From an uncultured Lachnospiraceae bacterium (GTDB lineage Bacteria; Bacillota_A; Clostridia; Lachnospirales; Lachnospiraceae): a stretch of 6,658 nt of DNA. This document shows, in pieces, positions 1 to 5,217 of the stretch. The first letter of the stretch is position 1. Each line of letters opens with the position of its first letter. A program made the translations under genes and the position numbers. The stretch is taken from contig USJM01000102.1 of NCBI GenBank assembly GCA_900555005.1, forward strand, positions 1 to 6,658, in the 5' to 3' direction. Below the pieces are notes generated by a model. It was given only the letters and a program-made list of their open reading frames with translations. It was not told where the DNA came from and searched no databases.

Positions 1-1097
1 ATTACGAGAACGACGGCCTGATGCGCGAAGTGCGCCACTCGGACGACTACGGCATCGCCTGCTGTGTCTCGGCGATGCGGATCGGCCGCCAGATGCAGTT
101 TTTCGGCGCCCGTGCGAATCTGGCCAAGGCGCTTCTCTACGCGATCAACGGCGGGAAGGATGAGAAGTTCCTCGACAAGCAGGGCCGCCACATGCAGGTC
201 GGACCGGAGCTGGCGCCGATCACCTCCGAGTATCTGGACTACAATGAGGTCATGCACAAGTACGATCTCATGCTGGACTGGCTGGCAGGACTCTATGTCA
301 ACATCCTGAATCTGATCCAGTACATGCATGACAAGTATTACTATGAGGCAGCCGAGATGGCGCTCATCGATACCGATGTCAGAAGAACATTTGCAACCGG
401 AATCGCCGGGTTCTCCCATGTGGTGGATTCCATCTCAGCAATCAAGTATGCAAAGGTGAAGACGGTCCGTGACGAGACCGGCCTTGTGGTTGATTACAAG
501 ATCGAAGGCGACTTCCCGCGCTATGGAAATGATGATGACCGTGCGGACGACATCGCGGTCTGGCTGCTGAAGACCTTCATGAAGAAGATCAGAAAGCACC
601 ATACCTACCGCAATTCCGAACCGACGACCTCGATTCTGACCATCACCTCCAATGTCGTGTACGGGAAGGCAACCGGGGCGCTGCCGGATGGAAGAGAAGC
701 CTTCACTCCGTTTGCGCCAGGGGCTAACCCGGCATACGGGGCGGAGCAGAACGGACTGCTTGCATCCCTCAACTCCGTGGCAAAGGTACCGTATGAGTAC
801 GCACTGGACGGGATCTCCAACACCCAGACGATCAACCCGGGCGCGCTCGGACACTCGACTGAAGAACGCTCTGAGAATCTGGTCAATGTCCTTGACGGAT
901 ACTTCGAGAAGGGTGCTCATCACCTGAACGTCAATGTCTTCGGCGTTGAGAAGCTGAAGGATGCGATGGAGCATCCGGAGAAGCCGGAGTACGCGAACTT
1001 CACGATTCGTGTATCCGGATACGCGGTCAAGTTCATCGACCTGACAAGAGAGCAGCAGCTCGACGTCATCGCGAGAACCTGCCACGACAGACTGTAA
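1..1097 (+). CDS. pflB: Pyruvate formate-lyase (formate C-acetyltransferase), C-terminal half; 5' end outside window
   Basis: Cytoplasmic glycyl-radical enzyme that converts pyruvate and CoA to acetyl-CoA and formate, the central anaerobic pyruvate-cleaving step. The reading frame is open from base 3 and gives 364 residues before TAA at 1095-1097, roughly half of the usual ~750-residue protein. Both hallmarks are visible. The adjacent catalytic cysteines lie in IACCVSAM (Cys-Cys codons 60-65), and the C-terminal glycine-radical motif is RVSGYAVKF (radical Gly codon 1017-1019), followed by the family-typical end [11 protein letters not shown]. Conserved blocks such as [39 protein letters not shown] and [13 protein letters not shown] are intact, with no internal stop. 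The first in-frame ATG (21) is internal, not the real start. The usual activating-enzyme gene (pflA) does not follow directly: a terminator closes the unit and an unrelated AAA+ gene comes next. Identification is essentially certain. Confidence 0.97.
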   Translation, partial: YENDGLMREVRHSDDYGIACCVSAMRIGRQMQFFGARANLAKALLYAINGGKDEKFLDKQGRHMQVGPELAPITSEYLDYNEVMHKYDLMLDWLAGLYVNILNLIQYMHDKYYYEAAEMALIDTDVRRTFATGIAGFSHVVDSISAIKYAKVKTVRDETGLVVDYKIEGDFPRYGNDDDRADDIAVWLLKTFMKKIRKHHTYRNSEPTTSILTITSNVVYGKATGALPDGREAFTPFAPGANPAYGAEQNGLLASLNSVAKVPYEYALDGISNTQTINPGALGHSTEERSENLVNVLDGYFEKGAHHLNVNVFGVEKLKDAMEHPEKPEYANFTIRVSGYAVKFIDLTREQQLDVIARTCHDRL

Positions 1098-1108
1098 TTG
1101 TAACAGAG

Positions 1109-1154
1109 AAAGCTGCCCAACCGGGAGATCCCGGAATGGGCAGCTTTTATTTTG
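1109..1154 (+). terminator. Rho-independent terminator after pflB
   Basis: A perfect 11-bp stem (AAAGCTGCCCA at 1109-1119 with TGGGCAGCTTT at 1137-1147) is extended inside by a 6-bp stem CCGGGA/TCCCGG (1121-1126 with 1129-1134), separated by a small A-rich internal loop. It is followed by a T-rich run (TTTTATTTTG). It starts 12 nt after the pflB stop codon, so pflB transcription should end here and the next gene should be transcribed separately. Confidence 0.93.
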
Positions 1155-1281
1155 TTTCGGGGGCTGCCTGAGGAGGGGGCTGTCTGGCAAATGAGAGGGG
1201 AACCTGGGAAAAACAATGCGCAGTTCCTGCAGGCCATATGGTAAGATGGAACCGGCAGATGAAGAGGGCTGAAAAACCTGC

Positions 1282-1287
1282 AGGAGG
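1282..1287 (+). promoter_or_regulatory. Ribosome binding site that decides the AAA+ gene start
   Basis: AGGAGG lies 4 nt before the ATG at 1292. The same frame stays open upstream, with ATGs at 1238 and 1259, but neither has a Shine-Dalgarno sequence as good as this one. This fixes 1292 as the preferred start despite the slightly short spacing. Confidence 0.75.
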
Positions 1288-1291
1288 TGTT

Positions 1292-2602
1292 ATGGCTTCA
1301 AAATGTAATGTGAATGACTGGGATGAAATACAGTGTATCAGTGCCTATATGGAAACCGGTGACCAGCTCGCCGTGAAGGGGGTCTATCAGGACAGCTTCG
1401 GATTTCCGGTAGAGGGGACCATCTGCCTGGATGTCAGGAAGCGTGCTGTCCATATGGAAGCCGATCAGGGAGACCGGGCACTGAGCGCAGATTATCAGCC
1501 GGGCCATCCGATGCACATCCGCACAACGCCGAAACTGTCAAAGATCGAGCTGGACGGAAAGCAGACGCTGATCATCCCGGATGACGATTCGTATAACCGA
1601 TTTGTGAAACTGCTCCGGTATATGGCCATGGCAGGAAAAGCCGGAGGCGATCCGGATTCAGTGCATGACGCTTCTGGCGCAGGCACCGAGACTGGCACAG
1701 ACAACACAGACAACACAGACAATACAGACAGAAACATCCCTGCAGCAGACGGCAGCAGTGCGGACGGGAAGGCCGGGGCAAGTCCAATTCGTGCAATGGC
1801 CCGGATTGAGGACAGTGCATCCTACGCGCAGCTTCAGAAGCTGGTCGGTCTTGAGTCGGTCAAAAAGGATGTGATCCAGCTCGCCAATCTGATGAAGATG
1901 AAGGTGCGGCGGAAAGAACAGAAGCTGCCGGAGGTTCCATTCTCTCTCCACCTGGTTTTTTCCGGCAATCCCGGAACCGGCAAGACGACGATTGCGCGGA
2001 TTCTGGCAGGCATCTACAAGGATATCGGAGTATTGTCGAAGGGTCAGCTTGTCGAATGTGACCGGGGGGACCTCGTGGCTGGCTACGTCGGACAGACCGC
2101 GATCCGGACAAAGGAGAAGATCGAGGCAGCGAAGGGCGGCATTCTGTTTATCGATGAAGCTTACACACTCGCGCGCGGGGAGAATGATTTTGGCCAGGAA
2201 GCCATCGACACGATTCTGAAGGCGATGGAAGACATGCGGGAAGATTTTGTCGTCATTGTCGCCGGGTACACGGAACTGATGAGGGAATTCATTGGCAGCA
2301 ACCCGGGACTGAAGTCGAGGTTCAACAAGTACATCGAATTCCCGGATTATACGGCTGACGAACTAGTGAAGATTTTCTACGTTATGACGGAGAAATACAG
2401 CTACCGTCTGACGGACAAGGCAAAGGAGAAAGTGGAGGAAAAAATCCGAAAAATGGAAGCAGAAAAAGGGCCTCATTTCGCGAATGCGCGGGATGTCCGG
2501 AACCTGTTTGAAAAAATTGTCACAAACCAGGCAACGAGGCTGGCAACGCTTCCCGACGCAGATATCAGGGAGATTACAGAAACAGATATTTGCCTTGTTT
2601 AA
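1292..2602 (+). CDS. AAA+ ATPase, SpoVK/CbbX-like, with unrecognised N-terminal region
   Basis: Intact protein of 436 residues from the ATG at 1292. Residues ~1-110 form a mixed hydrophilic region that I do not recognise. Residues ~115-180 are a Gly/Ser/Asp/Thr-rich linker that includes TDN repeats (136-146). Residues ~184-430 are an AAA+ motor of the SpoVK/CbbX type: Walker A GNPGTGKTT (225-233), a pore-loop-like segment DLVAGYVGQT (Tyr265), Walker B ILFIDEAY (284-291), a candidate arginine finger in NPGLKSRF (Arg343) and a sensor-2-like NARDVRN (Arg400). Members of this family are hexameric ATP-driven remodellers. CbbX reactivates Rubisco and SpoVK acts in sporulation, but nothing here points to either client, so the substrate is unknown. 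No signal peptide or membrane segment is seen, so it is probably cytoplasmic. It stands alone between a terminator and the glgC promoter. No convincing promoter was found in the 1155-1291 gap. The family assignment is firm; the cellular role is open. Confidence 0.92.
   Translation: MASKCNVNDWDEIQCISAYMETGDQLAVKGVYQDSFGFPVEGTICLDVRKRAVHMEADQGDRALSADYQPGHPMHIRTTPKLSKIELDGKQTLIIPDDDSYNRFVKLLRYMAMAGKAGGDPDSVHDASGAGTETGTDNTDNTDNTDRNIPAADGSSADGKAGASPIRAMARIEDSASYAQLQKLVGLESVKKDVIQLANLMKMKVRRKEQKLPEVPFSLHLVFSGNPGTGKTTIARILAGIYKDIGVLSKGQLVECDRGDLVAGYVGQTAIRTKEKIEAAKGGILFIDEAYTLARGENDFGQEAIDTILKAMEDMREDFVVIVAGYTELMREFIGSNPGLKSRFNKYIEFPDYTADELVKIFYVMTEKYSYRLTDKAKEKVEEKIRKMEAEKGPHFANARDVRNLFEKIVTNQATRLATLPDADIREITETDICLV
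1697..1729 (+). repeat. In-frame 9-bp tandem repeat encoding Thr-Asp-Asn
   Basis: The unit ACAGACAAC (last full unit ends AAT) is repeated 3.7 times and encodes TDNTDNTDNTD at residues 136-146 of the AAA+ protein. The unit is a multiple of three, so copy-number change would lengthen or shorten the interdomain linker without breaking the frame. It sits in the low-complexity linker, away from the ATPase motifs. Confidence 0.85.
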
Positions 2603-2623
2603 ACTAATATACGGTGCTAAAAT
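2595..2623 (+). promoter_or_regulatory. Putative promoter for glgCD
   Basis: A -35-like TTGTTT (2595-2600) is followed by a 17-bp spacer and an extended -10, TGC-TAAAAT (TG at 2615-2616, TAAAAT at 2618-2623). The -10 matches the consensus at five of six positions and has the TGn extension; the -35 is weak (three of six). It overlaps the stop codon of the AAA+ gene and would start transcription near 2630, giving a leader of about 105 nt before glgC. Confidence 0.55.
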
Positions 2624-2627
2624 AAAT

Positions 2628-2696
2628 CATCCGATGGATGTCCGGTGACGGTTTCATCCACGAATTTGTCCCGGAAGAAATCCTGGCGGGACAAGT
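2628..2696 (+). promoter_or_regulatory. Structured 5' leader of glgC: overlapping hairpins
   Basis: Two mutually exclusive small stems share GGATG at 2636-2640. One pairs with CATCC at 2628-2632. The other pairs TGGATG (2635-2640) with CATCCA (2655-2660) and is topped by CCG-GTGA-CGG, a GNRA-type loop. A separate longer hairpin pairs TTGTCCCG (2666-2673) with CGGGACAA (2687-2694), extendable by a T.G and an A-T pair at its base. No T-run follows the long stem, so it is not a classical terminator. I do not recognise a known riboswitch class. The structures are seen; a regulatory role is inference. Confidence 0.35.
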
Positions 2697-2723
2697 CAGT
2701 TCAAAAGAAAACAGGAACAGGTG

Positions 2724-2729
2724 AGGAGG
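2724..2729 (+). promoter_or_regulatory. glgC ribosome binding site
   Basis: A perfect AGGAGG lies 7 nt before the ATG at 2737. It is intact although the gene behind it is frameshifted, which argues that the gene was recently functional or that the frameshifts are errors in the sequence. Confidence 0.85.
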
Positions 2730-2736
2730 ATTATTC

Positions 2737-3874
2737 ATGAAACAGGGAAACATGCTGGCGATGATTCTCGCCGGCGGGAGAGGGAGCCGTCTTCATGAGC
2801 TGACCTCAAAGGTTGCAAAACCGCTGTCTCATATGGCGGAAAGTACCGCATTATCGACTTCCCGCTCAGTAACTGCGCGAACAGTGGCGTCAACATTGTG
2901 GGTGTTCTGACGCAGTATGAATCGGTTCTGCTCAACAGTTATGTCGCGGGAGGCGGACGCTGGGGGCTTGATACGAAGGACAGCGGCGTCTTTGTGCTGA
3001 CGCCCCGTGAGAAGGCTGAAACAGGACTTGATGTCTACAGGGGAACCGCGGATGCCATATCGCAGAATATCGATTTCATTGACCAGTACAATCCGGAGTT
3101 CCTGCTGGTTCTTTCCGGTGACCACATTTACAAGATGGATTACTCCGAGATGCTGAAGGCTCACATCCAGGCGGAGGCGGACGCGACGATTGCCGTGATC
3201 GGGGTCCCGATCAGGGAGGCAAGCCGGTTCGGATCATGAATACCGATGAGACCGGCCGGATTGTGGAGTTCGAGGAGAAACCGGAGCACCCGAAGAGCAA
3301 CCTGGCATCGATGGGTATCTATATCTTTTCCTGGAAACTGCTCCGGAAGATGCTCGTTGCGGATATGAAGGATCCGGATTCTGCCCACGACTTCGGGAAG
3401 AACATCATCCCTCAGATGCTCGCGGATGGAAGGACACTTCTGGCGTATGAGTTCAAGGGCTACTGGAAGGATGTCGGGACCATCGATTCTCTCTGGGAAG
3501 CGAACATGGATCTTCTGGACAAGAAAGATGAACTGGATCTTGGGGCTTATTCCTGGAAGATTTACACCGCGGATGTCTCGACCCTCCCGGCTTACATCGG
3601 CGAGGAGGCTGAGACAGACCGTGTCTACATCACGCAGGGCTGCGAGTGCAGCGGGAAGGTTACCCACACCGTTATGTTTACAAACTCGAAGGTCGCGGAA
3701 GGCGCGACAGTCACAGACTCTGTCCTCATGCCGGAGGCTGTGGTTGACGAGGGCGCAACGGTCACCCGGGCGATGGTAGCCAATGGGGTACGGATCGGAA
3801 AGGGTGCCGTTGTCGGCAGCGCAGACAGTGAGCACATCGAGCTTGTCTCTAAGAATGTGAAGGGGGTGGAGTGA
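2737..3874 (+). pseudogene. glgC: Glucose-1-phosphate adenylyltransferase catalytic subunit, two frameshifts as sequenced
   Basis: ADP-glucose pyrophosphorylase makes ADP-glucose from glucose-1-phosphate and ATP, the committed step of bacterial glycogen synthesis. As given, the ATG frame stops at 2908-2910 (57 residues). Homology continues in a second frame to a stop at 3237-3239 and in a third from there to TGA at 3872-3874. Restoring one base near 2823 (CCG[G]CT, giving [15 protein letters not shown]) and one near 3233 (GGA[A]TC, giving [16 protein letters not shown]) yields a continuous 379-residue protein, the normal length. Visible motifs are the N-terminal nucleotide-binding [21 protein letters not shown] with the catalytic-site Asp (3111-3143), [20 protein letters not shown] and a C-terminal left-handed beta-helix-like region rich in VxxGA repeats. 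It is followed 2 nt later by glgD, so the two form an operon. No in-frame nonsense substitution is seen, only the two apparent base losses. Whether it is a true pseudogene or carries sequence errors cannot be settled here. Confidence 0.9.
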
Positions 3875-3876
3875 TC

Positions 3877-4998
3877 ATGGCAAAGGCATTCGGCATTGTA
3901 ACTTCACTCCAAGACGTGTCAGAGTCTACGGTCTGCAGGATTTCCGGTCGGCGGGGGCGATCCCTCTGTTCGGAAGATACAGAGTCATTGATTTCCCGGT
4001 CTCCAATCTGAGCAACAGCGGTATCGACAACATCCAGGTATTCATCGGCGGAAAGTATCCGCGCTCCCTGGTCGATCATCTGGGCACCGGGCGTCAGTAC
4101 AACATCAACTCCAAGAGAGGAAGGCTTCAGCTTCTGTACTGCGAGGAGAACAGCCGGAACGAGGCTTTCAACACCGACATGCCAACTATCTGGCAAACAG
4201 AGACTATCTGGAGCGGATGGAAGAGGAGTATGTGGTCGTCACACCGTGTTACATGGTTTTCCGCCAGGATTTTTCGGATCTTCTGCAGCAGCACATTGAA
4301 TCCGGCGCGGATATCACCATGCTGTATCACAAGGTTACGAATGCGAGAGATCATTTCCTGAACTGCCGTGTGATGACGCTGGATGATGAACAGATGGTGA
4401 TGAGCCTTTCCGGAAATCACGCGAACAAGCAGAGCCAGAACATTTTCATGGATACCTATATCATGAAACGGGAGCTGTTCCTGAAGCTGATTGACAAGAC
4501 AGCCACTTTCTCATCTGCGTTCTCGATGTCGCAGATGCTGGAGTACCGGCTTGGGAAGACCGATCTGGTGATCAGAGGAGTTCAGCACAAGGGGTATTTG
4601 CAGCGATCGCAGATCTGGATGCATACTATGAGGCCAATATGGAGCTGCTGGATCAGAAGACGGCGAAGTCGTTGTTCACAGCCGACTGGCCCTTCTATAC
4701 AACCACAACGGACGCCTGCCCGACCACCATCATGGAAGGAGCGGCTGTCAGAAGAAGCGTCGTCGCAGATGGCTCAGAGATCGCGGGTGAAGTCGAGAAC
4801 TGTGTCCTCGGCCGCGGTGTCAAGGTCGGAAAGGGCGCCGTCGTCAAGAACAGTATCATTCTCTCCTATGTGGAGATCGGGCCCGGTGTCCATGTCGAAA
4901 ATGAGGTTGTGGACAAGTGGACGAGGATCATACGAACGAAGGAAATGACAGCACCTGAGGGAAAAACCGGATTTGTCAGAAAGTCCGATCTGCTTTAA
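3877..4998 (+). pseudogene. glgD: GlgD, glucose-1-phosphate adenylyltransferase partner subunit, three frameshifts as sequenced
   Basis: GlgD is the Firmicutes paralogue that pairs with GlgC and modulates it in a heteromeric ADP-glucose pyrophosphorylase. The start MAKAFGIVTS is typical of the family, and a GGGGGTGGAG sequence just upstream overlaps the glgC end. As given, the ATG frame stops at 4009-4011 (44 residues). Homology resumes at once in another frame as TPRRVRVYGLQDFRSAG and runs to about 4178. It shifts again to ANYLANRDYLERMEEEYVVV and continues to about 4597, then shifts a third time to FAAIADLDAYYEANMELL and ends at TAA 4996-4998. Adding one base near 3905, one near 4180 and one T near 4598 gives a continuous 374-residue protein, a normal GlgD length. 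At the place where GlgC has [10 protein letters not shown] this protein has TPCYMVFRQDF, consistent with a non-catalytic partner. The C-terminal part again has hexapeptide-like VxxGA repeats. A strong terminator starts 5 nt after the stop. Confidence 0.88.
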
Positions 4999-5002
4999 GA
5001 AC

Positions 5003-5046
5003 AAAAGCCCCTGTACGCTCACTCAGCGAGTGTACAGGGGCTTTTT
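5003..5046 (+). terminator. Rho-independent terminator after glgCD
   Basis: An 18-bp stem with a single G.T pair (5003-5020 with 5028-5045, arms reading AAAAGCCCCTGTACGCTC and GAGTGTACAGGGGCTTTT) closes a 7-nt loop, with a T-run at 5042-5046. The A-run on the 5' side mirrors the T-run, so it could also stop transcription from the other direction. It starts 5 nt after the glgD stop. Confidence 0.95.
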
Positions 5047-5075
5047 CCTGCCTTCCGCCGGCCGGTCTCCCGGCA

Positions 5076-5146
5076 GCGGCAGACTGCGCTGGGCTTTGCG
5101 GCAGACTGCGCCGGAAACTTGCTGCAGGCTGCGCCTTGGGCTTGCG
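5076..5146 (+). repeat. Degenerate tandem repeats (22-24 bp) upstream of feoAB
   Basis: A 14-bp unit, GCGGCAGACTGCGC, occurs exactly at 5076-5089 and 5098-5111 (period 22 bp). A one-mismatch partial copy, GCAGGCTGCGC, lies at 5124-5134. The intervening TGGGCTTTGCGG (5090-5101) recurs as TTGGGCTTGCGG (5135-5146). Each copy contains a small dyad (GCA-N3-TGC). The block ends 1 bp before the -35 element of the feoAB promoter. It could be a regulator-binding array or replication-slippage residue; the sequence does not decide. Confidence 0.6.
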
Positions 5147-5147
5147 G

Positions 5148-5176
5148 TTGACATCTTGGATACGAGTGTTTATAGT
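5148..5176 (+). promoter_or_regulatory. Near-consensus promoter for feoAB
   Basis: A perfect -35, TTGACA (5148-5153), a 17-bp spacer and a -10, TATAGT (5171-5176, five of six matches), predict a start near 5183 and a leader of ~35 nt. TCTTGGA is repeated at 5154-5160 and 5186-5192, flanking the -10 at a 32-bp (about three helical turns) interval, a possible operator pair. No recognisable Fur or DtxR-type palindrome was seen. Confidence 0.8.
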
Positions 5177-5217
5177 CAAGTAGATTCTTGGAAATGGGAG
5201 CAGACAGAGGGATTATT

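Noticed and set aside
435..1190. A 251-codon open frame on the minus strand opposite pflB
   Set aside because: It is antisense to conserved PFL sequence, runs through the terminator hairpin and shows no recognisable domain.
1238..1291. Longer N-terminus of the AAA+ protein starting at ATG 1238 or 1259
   Set aside because: No good ribosome binding site precedes either ATG, and the extra residues are basic and unremarkable. The AGGAGG before 1292 fits better.
2603..2736. Known riboswitch upstream of glgC
   Set aside because: Hairpins are present, but I could not match the conserved core of any riboswitch class I know.
3236..3874. A separate gene starting at ATG 3236 (IMNTDETG region)
   Set aside because: It is the C-terminal half of GlgC. 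The ATG encodes an internal methionine, and no ribosome binding site is seen before it.
4179..4361. A 60-codon plus-strand open frame inside glgD as a separate small gene
   Set aside because: It is the out-of-frame continuation of the glgD segment after the frame break near 4180. The true homology moves to another frame there.
5076..5146. CRISPR array
   Set aside because: There are only about three degenerate units with an 8-12 nt gap, no spacer-sized unique sequence and no cas genes nearby.
5148..5200. Fur or DtxR operator over the feoAB promoter
   Set aside because: Only a 4-bp CAAG/CTTG dyad and a short direct repeat are visible; nothing approaches a 19-bp Fur box or a DtxR palindrome.
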